Assembly (NCBI RefSeq): GCF_009674775.1
Contig: NZ_WKKE01000001.1
Coordinates: 186,001-250,000, forward strand
Direction of reading: 5' to 3'
Length of the DNA: 64,000 nt
From: Flavobacterium sp. LC2016-23
GTDB taxonomy: Bacteria; Bacteroidota; Bacteroidia; Flavobacteriales; Flavobacteriaceae
The position numbers and the translations under genes are program-made. Below are positions 33,501 to 41,309 of this stretch, piece by piece (position 1 is the stretch's first letter; the number at the start of each line of letters is the position of its first letter). The notes below the pieces were generated by a model. The model was not told the DNA's origin. It saw only the letters and a list, made by a program, of their open reading frames with translations, and did not search any database.

Positions 33501-36265
33501 CCGATTCAACCGGAAAAGGCAGCGTTCAGTTTGCCTTAACGGATGAAGAATGGGGACGTTACATGATTCGCGTTTCAGATGAAACCGGCGGACATGCAAC
33601 AGCTTTAACCGTAAATATCGACTGGCCGATTTGGTCCGGAAAAACCAGAAATACAGATGCCTCAACTGCCAACATGCTTGTTTTTTCTACAGATAAAAGA
33701 GACTATGCAGTAGGCGAGAAAGCACAGATTTCTTTCCCTTCAAGTGAAGGCGGACGCGCTTTGGTTTCTATCGAAAACGGATCGAAAGTAGTACAGACCC
33801 TTTGGGTAGAAACGAAAAAAGGAGAAACAAAAGTCGAAATTCCGATTACGGCGGCAATGGCTCCGAATGTTTATTTTAACATTACGCTTTTACAACCGCA
33901 CGCCTCGACTAAAAATGATTCCCCGATTCGTATGTACGGAATTGTTCCGATTGGAGTCGTAGATAAAAATACAAAACTGGAACCAACGATTACCATGTCG
34001 GATGTGTTAAGACCGGAACAATCCTTTCCTGTGAAAGTGAGCGAGAAATCTGGTAAAGAAATGACGTACACGATTGCTATAGTTGACGAAGGATTGTTGG
34101 ATTTAACCCGATTTAAAACACCAAACGCCTGGGATAGCTTCTACGTTCGCGAAGCCCTAGGGGTAAAAACCTGGGATGTATACGATGATGTGATTGGCGC
34201 TTACGGCGGAAAAGTAAACCAGATTTTCAGTATCGGTGGAGATCAGGATTTAGGTGGAGGAAAGGCTAAAAAGGCCAATCGTTTTAAACCGGTAGTAATC
34301 TATCTGGGGCCCTTCAAGCTGGAAAAAGGACAAACCAAAACACATCAGATCACTTTACCAAAATACATCGGATCAGTACGAACTATGGTAGTGGCGGGTG
34401 ATGCGGCGGCGAGTGCTTACGGAAGCGTGGAAAAAGCAACTCCGGTCCGTAGTCCGTTAATGGTGCTGGCTTCTTTGCCAAGGAAAATTTCACCATCGGA
34501 AAAAGTGACCATTCCGGTTACGGTTTTCGCAACGGAGAAAAATATTAAAAATGTAAAACTTCAGATAAAAACCAGCAGAGGATTGCAGGTTATTGGAAGT
34601 GCAGCCCAAAATGTAACCTTTGCACAGCCGGATGAGAAAATGGCGTATTTTAATCTTGCCGCAGGAAACCAGACCGGAATTGCAAAAGTGCAGATCATTG
34701 CCACCTCCGGAAAGGAAAAATCATCTTACGATGTCGAGATTGATATGACCAATCCGAATCCGGTTACGAATACGTATACAGATGTTATTTTATCTCCCGG
34801 CAGTACTAAAACCATTTCCTGGAAAACCTTCGGAGTTTCGGGAAGTAATAAAGCAAAGCTGGAGGTTTCTTCCATGCCGACGATTAATCTGAATGGAAGA
34901 TTGCAATATCTGATTCAGTATCCGCATGGTTGTGTCGAGCAGACCACTTCATCTGTTTTTCCGCAATTGTTTTTAAGCGATGTGGCCGATATTGATGCCA
35001 CACGTCAACAGCTTATTCAAAAGAATGTGACGGCAGGAATCACAAGATTAGGAAGCTTTCAATTGCCAAACGGAGGGCTCTCGTACTGGCAGGGAAATAC
35101 CATTGCAGACGATTGGGGAACTTCTTATGCCGGACATTTTATAATCGAAGCAGAGAAAAAAGGATATGTTTTGCCGATTAACTTCAAATCAAAATGGACT
35201 TCCTATCAGCAAAAAGAAGCCAAAAAATGGCGTTTTGAACCACGATACGGAAATGATATGGCGCAGGCGTATCGTTTGTACACATTGTCTCTGGCTGGCT
35301 CTCCTGATTTGTCTTCCATGAACAGATTGCGCGAAACAACCGGAATTTCAAACGAAAGTAAACTACGTCTGGCAGCGGCTTATGTGCTGGCAGGACAAAA
35401 AAGTGCAGGATTGACCTTGTTATTGCACAGTAAAATCGATGATACTTCAAGTGATTATAATTATTACTATTATGGTTCAGGTGACAGGAACAGAGCCATG
35501 GCTTTGGAAACATTATTGTTGTTAAACCAAAAAGAAAATTCATTCCTGATGGCAACAAAACTGGCGAAAAACATGGCAAGCGATCAATGGATGAGTACCC
35601 AGACTACTGCTTATTGTTTGTATGCGATGTCGAAATTCTCACTAAATAACGGCCCGAAAGGAATTGATCTTCAGTTTAGCAAAGACGGAAAAGCACAGAC
35701 TATAAAAACGGCTAAAACCGTTGCAGACCGAAACCTGGTGGTGAAATCAGGATCCAACAGTATTACTCTGAAAAACAATAAAAAGAATACGATTTATGTC
35801 CGAGTGTTAAATACCGGAATTCTTCCTATTGGTCAGGAAAATGCAGTGCAAAGTAATCTTTCGGCCGGAATCGTTTTCAGAAACAGAAAAGGAAGTGTCA
35901 TTGAGGTGTCGAAAATTGCTCAGGGAACGGAATTTATGGCTGAGGTAACCATTAAAAACCTGAAGAACGAATATGTACAAAATGTAGCTTTATCGCAGAT
36001 TTTGCCATCCGGTTTCGAAATTGTAAACACCCGTTTTACAGATTACGGTGAAGCAACAAATAATACAGCTGATTATATTGATATCAGGGATGACCGAACA
36101 AATTTCTATTTTGGGCTGAAAGCCGGAGAAACAAAAACATTCAAAATTTTACTGAATGCCTCCTATCTCGGGACTTATTATTTACCGGGACTGCAATGTG
36201 AAGCGATGTACGATCATACTTTCCTGGCCAGAACCAAAGGATTTTGGGTTCAGGTGGTGAAATAA
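30578..36265 (+). CDS. Alpha-2-macroglobulin family lipoprotein (thioester type)
   Basis: A giant periplasmic or outer-membrane-anchored protease trap of 1895 residues. Translation starts at GTG 30578. The lipoprotein signal KGLVLVFCVFFIFQSC ends in lipobox FQSC. MG-type beta domains fill most of the length. LKGFIYGERGVWRPGDNLY is the conserved segment of bacterial A2M, and PHGCVEQTTS contains the thioester pair C1452-Q1455. Two low-complexity acidic stretches occur: an Ala/Val/Glu-rich run (~305-356) and an Asp/Glu/Tyr-rich run (~507-545). It is followed by the PBP1C gene, the same pairing as yfhM-pbpC in E. coli, where the trap is thought to guard cell-wall repair. Confidence 0.95.
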   Translation: MKAKGLVLVFCVFFIFQSCGRKSAADFNSDFSLFKEYISSFTGGIVPSQSDIRVVLAFEKKEWKINEVLDDDLFDISPSVSGKVVALSSNTLAFIPEKKLKPGTEYQVTLHLDKLITLPKEKEKELSEFNFTVKTIKQDFTINTLDIQSHSKEYQYLNCVLKTADDIDSEMAQKLILASQKGNTLKIKFDKNVKSGKEFKFTIDSIQRFSEPSELEIAYDGTDFDIDQKGKIDFPITSINEFKVIKVDVPDENNQSVLINFSEPLEKGQDFKGLVAIQNTNNLKFSTQGNVLKVYFSNEKPAAEVVHEVVVEEPVATVTADSASVAVDSAATATPEATVEAEPEVVEEEEAAPEQNITGELLLEVFQGIESQYGQKMIASYSQKISFDQIKPNVRFVKNGTILPSSNNLKLNFEAANLSAVDVKVYKIYKNNILQFLQNNELKGSQNLKRVSQPVAKTTINLKENTLVNLSKWNTFALDLSKIIKPEPGAIYRVEFSYKKKYSLYKCETSEDDSDQNEEEEEVDENDVNYSENPYDDYYYDDYQWRESQDPCTGSYYYNARIATNILASDLGVIAKRGENKSYLFAVNNILTTEPVSNARVDLYTYQQQKIATASTSSEGIATFQINKFAYFAIVTLGDQSTYVKLDDGNSLSVSNFDVAGETLQKGLKGFIYGERGVWRPGDNLYLSFILNDVSNKLPKAHPIKFRLTDPNGKVSYQTVQKSNELNHYAFIVPTDPDAPTGSWEAMVSVGGAKFYKNIKIETIKPNRLKIKNSFQRAILSSSYPNTSNLEVTWLHGAIAKNLNVEMQAKFSEQKTTFKGYDKYTFDDLVRRFSTEEVNIFSGKLDANGRASVSINPKLQGQAPGMLKASFITKVYEEGGDFSMDAMATTYSPYKTYVGVKAPEVNKYGMLETRTNNRFDIVTVDENGRPKAVRDLEVKVYKVEWRWWWDASSDNLSNYNSSEATTSYKTFKVNTDSTGKGSVQFALTDEEWGRYMIRVSDETGGHATALTVNIDWPIWSGKTRNTDASTANMLVFSTDKRDYAVGEKAQISFPSSEGGRALVSIENGSKVVQTLWVETKKGETKVEIPITAAMAPNVYFNITLLQPHASTKNDSPIRMYGIVPIGVVDKNTKLEPTITMSDVLRPEQSFPVKVSEKSGKEMTYTIAIVDEGLLDLTRFKTPNAWDSFYVREALGVKTWDVYDDVIGAYGGKVNQIFSIGGDQDLGGGKAKKANRFKPVVIYLGPFKLEKGQTKTHQITLPKYIGSVRTMVVAGDAAASAYGSVEKATPVRSPLMVLASLPRKISPSEKVTIPVTVFATEKNIKNVKLQIKTSRGLQVIGSAAQNVTFAQPDEKMAYFNLAAGNQTGIAKVQIIATSGKEKSSYDVEIDMTNPNPVTNTYTDVILSPGSTKTISWKTFGVSGSNKAKLEVSSMPTINLNGRLQYLIQYPHGCVEQTTSSVFPQLFLSDVADIDATRQQLIQKNVTAGITRLGSFQLPNGGLSYWQGNTIADDWGTSYAGHFIIEAEKKGYVLPINFKSKWTSYQQKEAKKWRFEPRYGNDMAQAYRLYTLSLAGSPDLSSMNRLRETTGISNESKLRLAAAYVLAGQKSAGLTLLLHSKIDDTSSDYNYYYYGSGDRNRAMALETLLLLNQKENSFLMATKLAKNMASDQWMSTQTTAYCLYAMSKFSLNNGPKGIDLQFSKDGKAQTIKTAKTVADRNLVVKSGSNSITLKNNKKNTIYVRVLNTGILPIGQENAVQSNLSAGIVFRNRKGSVIEVSKIAQGTEFMAEVTIKNLKNEYVQNVALSQILPSGFEIVNTRFTDYGEATNNTADYIDIRDDRTNFYFGLKAGETKTFKILLNASYLGTYYLPGLQCEAMYDHTFLARTKGFWVQVVK

Positions 36266-36267
36266 AG

Positions 36268-36326
36268 TTTCACGCAGATTTTGGAGATCGAGCAGATAAA
36301 AGAAAATCTGCAAAATCTGCGTGAAA
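36268..36326. repeat. Inverted repeat TTTCACGCAGATTTTG
   Basis: Sixteen-base perfect arms (36268-36283 and 36311-36326) with a 27-base loop containing a further 'cagataaaagaaaatctg' partial repeat. It lies between the macroglobulin stop and pbpC. Related words occur at 13480-13505. A T run is absent on the plus strand, so it is a repeat rather than a clear terminator. Confidence 0.65.
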
Positions 36327-36386
36327 AAAACTTTATAAACTTTGCAAATAACCTCGCGTTCCTTGCAGTTAAATTACAACTAAGCT

Positions 36387-38762
36387 TTGAAAAATAAATT
36401 AATTGCGTTCTCACAACGCATTATAAACTGGATAAAAAAGAATAAAATAAAATCAGCAATTGTATTTCTGCTCTTGCTGATTTATTATTTCTCCCTACCC
36501 CGAACTTTATTTCAGGAACCCTATTCTACGGTGATTGAGAGTAAAGAAGGAGAATTATTAGGAGCGAAAATTGCCCGGGACGGACAATGGCGTTTTCCGG
36601 CGCACGACAGTGTTCCCGATAAGTTTAAAAAATGTATTGTTTATTTTGAAGACGAATATTTCTATAAACATCCGGGTTTTAATCCGGTTGCAATGGTAAA
36701 TGCAATCCGTCAAAACAGAAAAGCCGGAAAAGTAGTTCGTGGTGGAAGTACGCTGACGCAGCAAGTGATACGATTATCCAGAAAAGGAAAGGGAAGGACT
36801 TATTTTGAAAAAATCATAGAACTTATTCTCGCAACAAGATTGGAATTAGGCTATTCTAAAAACGAAATCTTAGAATTATATGCCGCTCACGCTCCTTTTG
36901 GCGGAAATGTTGTCGGACTCGAAATGGCGGCATGGCGCTATTTTGGCGTACAATCGAATCAGTTGTCATGGGCTGAAAGTGCAACTTTGGCCGTTTTGCC
37001 CAATGCACCGAGTTTAATTTATCCGGGAAAAAATCAAATAAGGTTATTACAAAAACGCAATCGTCTGTTACTAAAACTAAATCAGGATGGTATAATCGAT
37101 CAACAGACGTATGAACTTTCCATAGATGAGCCTTTACCCCAAAAGCCTTATGATTTGCCGCAAATCGCACCTCACTTATTAGAACGTGTGGCAAAAAATG
37201 AAGAAGGAACGCGGGTAAAAACAACATTGGATTTTACGCTGCAAAACAGGGTCAATCAGATTGCAAAATATTATTACAATCAATACAGGCAAAATGAAGT
37301 CAGTAATCTGGCGATTCTGGTCATTGATGTTCATAATAGAAATGTCATAAGTTATGTTGGAAATGCTCCGACAGATGGTGATCACCAGAAAGATGTTGAT
37401 ATTATCGACGCGCCAAGAAGTACAGGAAGCATTCTTAAACCTTTATTGTACGCAGCTATGCTGGATGATGGCGAATTACTGCCCAACACTTTAGTGGCCG
37501 ATGTCCCTACGCAGATTGCGGGTTATACGCCCCAGAATTTTAATCTTACTTTTGATGGTGCTGTTCCGGCACATCGGGCCCTGTCACGTTCCTTAAATAT
37601 TCCGGCCGTATTGATGCTGCAGGATTTTGGTGTGAATAAGTTTTATGAAGAACTTCAGAAATTTCAGTTGAGTGACATTGATAAATCTCCGGACCATTAC
37701 GGATTATCGCTTATTTTGGGAGGTGCCGAAAGTAATTTATGGGATTTATGCAGGACGTATTCGAATTTATCTTCCACGGTCAATTATTTTAATAAAAGTC
37801 ACGGAAAATACAGAACGAAAGAATTTACAGAACTTAATTATAAGAATGACTTTCAGCCTGATTTTGGATCAGAAAGCGAACAGAAAAATATTTTGGGTGC
37901 CGGATCAATCTGGCTTACGTATAATGCAATGGAAGAAGTAAACCGTCCGGAAGGCGATGAAGCCTGGAAATTTTACGACAGTTCACTTAAAATTGCCTGG
38001 AAAACAGGGACAAGCTTTGGTAATCGTGATGCCTGGGCTATCGGAACAAATTCCAGATATGTAGTGGGTGTCTGGGTCGGAAATGCAACAGGTGAGGGAA
38101 GGCCTACACTGACAGGAGTGACGAGTGCAGCACCGATTTTGTTTGACGTGTTTAATTTATTGCCAAGACAAAGATGGTTCGGAATTCCGTATGAAGATTT
38201 AAATGAAGTTGAGGTTTGCAGTCTAAGCGGATATCTTGCAAAAGAAGGCTGTCCTAAAATAAAACAATGGGTGACCAAAAAAGGAAAAACAACAACAGTC
38301 TGCCCGTATCATAAAACCATTCATCTGGATCAGACCGGACAATTTCAGGTAAACAGCAGCTGTGAAAGTGTAGAAAATATAGTAACTAAAAACTGGTTTG
38401 TATTACCTCCGGTCATGGCCTGGTATTACAAAAGCAAACATATCGAATATCTGCCGTTACCGCCTTTTAAAGAAAACTGTATCGGAACACAGACCGTTGC
38501 AATGGATTTTATTTATCCAAAAACGAACAGTAAAATTTATCTAACGAAGGATTTCAATAGTGAAGTGCAGCCGGTAATTTTTAAAATTGCTTATGCACAA
38601 AGAGAAAAACAGTTGTTCTGGTATGTAGATCATGTTTACAAAGGCGTGACCAAAGTGTTTCATGAAAAGCCGATCATAATGAGCGCCGGATTTCATTATA
38701 TTACTGTTGTTGATGAATCAGGTAATGAAATCAGCAGAAAAGTAGAAATCATTAGGGAATAA
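36387..38762 (+). CDS. pbpC: Penicillin-binding protein 1C
   Basis: Bifunctional peptidoglycan glycosyltransferase/transpeptidase of 791 residues, translated from TTG 36387. An N-terminal membrane anchor (IVFLLLLIYYFSL) is followed by the GT51 domain (FEDEYFYKHPGFNPVAMVNA and GGSTLTQQVIRLSRKGKGRT). The transpeptidase has SxxK as STGSILK, SxN as SRSLN, and KTG as WKTGTSFGNRDAW. A C-terminal BiPBP_C domain follows. It lies 121 bases after the alpha-2-macroglobulin gene, the usual partner of PBP1C. Confidence 0.95.
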   Translation: MKNKLIAFSQRIINWIKKNKIKSAIVFLLLLIYYFSLPRTLFQEPYSTVIESKEGELLGAKIARDGQWRFPAHDSVPDKFKKCIVYFEDEYFYKHPGFNPVAMVNAIRQNRKAGKVVRGGSTLTQQVIRLSRKGKGRTYFEKIIELILATRLELGYSKNEILELYAAHAPFGGNVVGLEMAAWRYFGVQSNQLSWAESATLAVLPNAPSLIYPGKNQIRLLQKRNRLLLKLNQDGIIDQQTYELSIDEPLPQKPYDLPQIAPHLLERVAKNEEGTRVKTTLDFTLQNRVNQIAKYYYNQYRQNEVSNLAILVIDVHNRNVISYVGNAPTDGDHQKDVDIIDAPRSTGSILKPLLYAAMLDDGELLPNTLVADVPTQIAGYTPQNFNLTFDGAVPAHRALSRSLNIPAVLMLQDFGVNKFYEELQKFQLSDIDKSPDHYGLSLILGGAESNLWDLCRTYSNLSSTVNYFNKSHGKYRTKEFTELNYKNDFQPDFGSESEQKNILGAGSIWLTYNAMEEVNRPEGDEAWKFYDSSLKIAWKTGTSFGNRDAWAIGTNSRYVVGVWVGNATGEGRPTLTGVTSAAPILFDVFNLLPRQRWFGIPYEDLNEVEVCSLSGYLAKEGCPKIKQWVTKKGKTTTVCPYHKTIHLDQTGQFQVNSSCESVENIVTKNWFVLPPVMAWYYKSKHIEYLPLPPFKENCIGTQTVAMDFIYPKTNSKIYLTKDFNSEVQPVIFKIAYAQREKQLFWYVDHVYKGVTKVFHEKPIIMSAGFHYITVVDESGNEISRKVEIIRE

Positions 38763-38769
38763 TACTGAT

Positions 38770-38834
38770 GTCAGGCTGAGCGGAGTCGAAGCCCTTCTTA
38801 GGCAGTAAGCCTTCGACTCCGCTCAGGGTGACAA
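38770..38834. repeat. Inverted repeat 'tgagcggagtcgaag', copy 1
   Basis: TGTCAGGCTGAGCGGAGTCGAAG at the left mirrors CTTCGACTCCGCTCAGGGTGACA at the right with a ~19-base loop. A related copy is at 46129-46195. This is a dispersed repeat I know from Flavobacterium intergenic regions. Confidence 0.75.
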
Positions 38835-38910
38835 TAATGAATAATTACATAAATTAATTCGTGTTTATTCGTGCAATTCGTGGCAAAAAAACAAAAAAAT
38901 AAGGCATAAA

Positions 38911-38942
38911 AAAAACCGCTTCTCGAAAGAGAAGCGGTTTTT
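38911..38942. terminator. Bidirectional terminator between pbpC and the RNase G gene
   Basis: Perfect arms AAAAACCGCTTCTC and GAGAAGCGGTTTTT with a GAAA tetraloop, placed 3 bases beyond the stop of the minus-strand RNase gene. Confidence 0.92.
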
Positions 38943-38945
38943 AAT

Positions 38946-40490
38946 TTATTCTGAAATAACATTTCCTTTTTTATCATAGAAATGGTATTCTAAGTACGTG
39001 TAAGCGTCACGAGGTATGATTTTCACCCATTTCTTATGTTCAAAAAACCATTTTGAACGTAATGATGGAAAACCTTTACTGAGGTATGCAGCCACAAACG
39101 GATGTACATTAAGTACAACACTTTTATGGATTTTTAAAATTCTTTCTAAATCAGATGCGATTCTATCAATGATTAAAATTGGCGCTTCAATTTCGCCATG
39201 TTCATTGTTTGGATCTTCTTCTCTAGTTTTAATATTTACTTCTGGTCTTACGCGTTGTCTGGTAATCTGGACTAAACCAAATTTACTAGGCGGTAAGATT
39301 TTATGCTTTGCTTTATCGTCGCTCATTTCTTCTCGCAAGAAGTCGAACAGGACCTTCCTGTTTTCAGGATTAGACATATCGATAAAATCAACTACGATTA
39401 TTCCGCCCATATCGCGCAAACGAAGTTGTCTGGCAATTTCAGCGGCAGCAATCATATTAACTTCCATGGCAGTATCTTCCTGATTAGTCGCCTTATTTGA
39501 ACGGTTTCCGCTGTTTACGTCAATAACGTGAAGAGCTTCAGTATGTTCGATAATAAGATAAGCGCCTTTGCTCATAGAAACTGTTCTTCCAAATGAAGTT
39601 TTGATTTGTCTCTCTATATTGTATTTCTCGAAAATTGGAGTGTCATTTGATTGATAAAACTTAACAATCGATTGTTTCGAAGGTGCAATTTCCTGCAGAT
39701 ATTCCTTCGTTTGTTGGAACAACTCTTCATCATCTATCTGAATACCACTGAAGGTATCATTAAATACATCTCTTAGTATTGAAGAAGCTCTGTTAAGCTC
39801 TCCTAATACTTTTGATGGATGATGAGCAGTTGGTAATTTTTTACACATTGCAGTCCATCTGCTTAGCAGGTTCTGCAAATCTTTTTCTAATTCGGCTGTA
39901 TTTTTGCCTTCGGCTACTGTGCGAACAATAACACCAAATCCTTTAGGTTTGATCGATAACACAAGTCTTTTTAGACGATCTTTTTCCTTTTTGTCTTCTA
40001 TTTTTTGAGAAATAGAAACACGGTCAGAAAACGGAACGAGAACAATAAATCTTCCTGCCAGTGAAAGCTCAGCGCTTATCCTTGGGCCTTTGGTAGATAT
40101 AGGTTCTTTTACGACTTGTACTAAAACAGATTGATTGGCACTTAAAATATCAGTAATGATGCCATCTTTGTCAATCTCTTTTTCAAACTGAAAGGTTTTT
40201 AGGGAGAAATCTTTTATTTTACCTGCGCTTACAAGTTTTATGAATTTCAGTTGGGAAGCTAAGTTAGGTCCTAAATCATGATAATGTAAAAAAGCATCTT
40301 TTTCGAAGCCTACATTTACAAAAGCAGCATTAAGTCCGGCAACTGGTTTTCGTATTTTGGCAATAAAAATATCACCAACCTGAAAGTTGCTTTTCTCTTC
40401 TTCTTTGTGTAATTCAATTAGTTTTCCATCTTTTAATAAGGCAAAATCTACGGCTTCAGAACTAGATCTAATGATTAATTCTTTATTCAC
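38946..40490 (-). CDS. rng: Ribonuclease G (Rne/Rng family)
   Basis: Endoribonuclease for RNA decay and rRNA maturation. The 514-residue protein has an N-terminal S1 domain (~35-105), a 5'-sensor/RNase H-like region with KGPRISAELSLAGRFIVLVP, and the DNase I-like catalytic site with DVNSGNRSN (D324) and VDFIDM (D368). The long arginine-rich scaffold of RNase E is absent. The Zn-link CPxCxG expected after RQRVRPEV is missing; that stretch reads KTREEDPNNEHGEIEAP. The gene is downstream of HU and a tiny ribosomal-type gene on the same strand, but a terminator lies between them. Confidence 0.92.
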   Translation of the reverse strand: MNKELIIRSSSEAVDFALLKDGKLIELHKEEEKSNFQVGDIFIAKIRKPVAGLNAAFVNVGFEKDAFLHYHDLGPNLASQLKFIKLVSAGKIKDFSLKTFQFEKEIDKDGIITDILSANQSVLVQVVKEPISTKGPRISAELSLAGRFIVLVPFSDRVSISQKIEDKKEKDRLKRLVLSIKPKGFGVIVRTVAEGKNTAELEKDLQNLLSRWTAMCKKLPTAHHPSKVLGELNRASSILRDVFNDTFSGIQIDDEELFQQTKEYLQEIAPSKQSIVKFYQSNDTPIFEKYNIERQIKTSFGRTVSMSKGAYLIIEHTEALHVIDVNSGNRSNKATNQEDTAMEVNMIAAAEIARQLRLRDMGGIIVVDFIDMSNPENRKVLFDFLREEMSDDKAKHKILPPSKFGLVQITRQRVRPEVNIKTREEDPNNEHGEIEAPILIIDRIASDLERILKIHKSVVLNVHPFVAAYLSKGFPSLRSKWFFEHKKWVKIIPRDAYTYLEYHFYDKKGNVISE

Positions 40491-40738
40491 ACTGTAAATT
40501 TTTATCTGTTTTTTCAGAAAATAGAATATAGAGAAAAGAACATAGATTATAAAAATCTAAAATCTAAAATCCAAAATCTAAAATCTTATCTACAGATGGA
40601 TTAAACAATATTTTTTAACAGGTATTGAACCCGGGGGAATTTTAATAAGCAGTTTTCGGTGTCAGTTGGCAGTATTAAGCTGCTGACTGTGACTTGTGAC
40701 TGAGACTAAATTCCAATTTCAATGAACGTTTAAAAAGA

Positions 40739-40763
40739 AAAAAGTAGTTTAAAACTACTTTTT
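40739..40763 (-). terminator. Terminator overlapping the end of the 30-residue gene
   Basis: Perfect 12-base arms AAAAAGTAGTTT and AAACTACTTTTT around a single base, followed on the minus strand by TCTTTTT-type sequence. The TAG stop codon of the small gene lies inside the left half of the stem on the minus strand. Confidence 0.8.
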
Positions 40764-40847
40764 CTTTTTGTGACGGTTAGCTCTCGCTCTTTTTTTTCTT
40801 TTGTGAGTAGCTACCTTATGTCTCTTTCTTTTTTTACCACTTGGCAT
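40755..40847 (-). CDS. 30-residue AURKAIP1/COX24-domain (mS38/bS22-like) ribosomal-type protein
   Basis: The complete sequence begins MPSGKKRKRHKVATHKRKKR and ends RARANRHKKKK: 30 residues, 20 of them Lys, Arg or His. Bacteroidota genomes carry this tiny protein, annotated as AURKAIP1/COX24 domain; its mitochondrial relative mS38 and actinobacterial bS22 sit in the small ribosomal subunit, so a ribosomal role is likely. It starts 31 bases after the HU stop on the same strand and ends in its own terminator. It is below the usual gene-finder cutoff. Confidence 0.88.
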   Translation of the reverse strand: MPSGKKRKRHKVATHKRKKRARANRHKKKK

Positions 40848-40878
40848 ATCGTGTCGATTTTATGATTAATTAATAGTA

Positions 40879-41169
40879 TTATTTTGCTTCGTTGTTTGTT
40901 TTAACTCCTTCTACAAATACTTTTGCAGGTTTAAAAGCAGGAATGTTGTGTGCTGGAATTTTGATAGTGGTGTTTTTAGAAATGTTTCTACCTGTTTTTT
41001 CAGCTCTTGTTTTTACGATGAAGCTTCCAAAACCTCTTAGGTAAACATTGTCTCCAGTTTCTAATGAAGTTTTAACTTCTTCCATAAAAGTTTCTACTGT
41101 TGCCTGAACATCTCCTTTTTCAAGACCAAGTTTCTCTGAAATTTTCGCTACGATATCTGCTTTCGTCAT
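40879..41169 (-). CDS. HU/IHF-family DNA-binding protein
   Basis: A 96-residue nucleoid protein. MTKADIVAKISEKLGLEKGD is the N-terminal dimerisation helix pair, GDNVYLRGFGSFIVK the beta-saddle, and GRNISKNTTIKIPAHNIPAFKPAK the DNA-binding arm with the intercalating proline. It should bend DNA as a homo- or heterodimer. It heads a short transcript with the 30-residue ribosomal-type gene and has a good promoter at 41219-41250. Confidence 0.95.
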   Translation of the reverse strand: MTKADIVAKISEKLGLEKGDVQATVETFMEEVKTSLETGDNVYLRGFGSFIVKTRAEKTGRNISKNTTIKIPAHNIPAFKPAKVFVEGVKTNNEAK

Positions 41170-41218
41170 TTTCTTTCCTATTTAATTTTATAAATGGTGT
41201 ACTATTTTTTTGAGTTTG

Positions 41219-41250
41219 CAAATATAGGAATTAAAAAAATAATTAATCAA
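41219..41250 (-). promoter_or_regulatory. HU promoter
   Basis: Minus strand: -33 TTG (41250-41248), 21 bases, then -7 TATATTTG (41226-41219). Both elements match the Bacteroidota consensus. The start codon is 49 bases downstream. Confidence 0.75.
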
Positions 41251-41283
41251 GCTAATTCGTTAAATTTTAATTACATAAACATT

Positions 41284-41291
41284 TACTTTTG
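41284..41291 (+). promoter_or_regulatory. -7 box for mutY
   Basis: TACTTTTG (perfect TAnnTTTG) places transcription near 41297, so an ATG at 41289 would be outside the mRNA. This decides the mutY start in favour of 41310. No clear -33 is present. Confidence 0.5.
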
Positions 41292-41309
41292 TATTCTAAG
41301 TATTTTGCG

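Noticed and set aside
41289..41309. Upstream ATG of mutY
   Set aside because: It overlaps the -7 box; transcription would start downstream of it.
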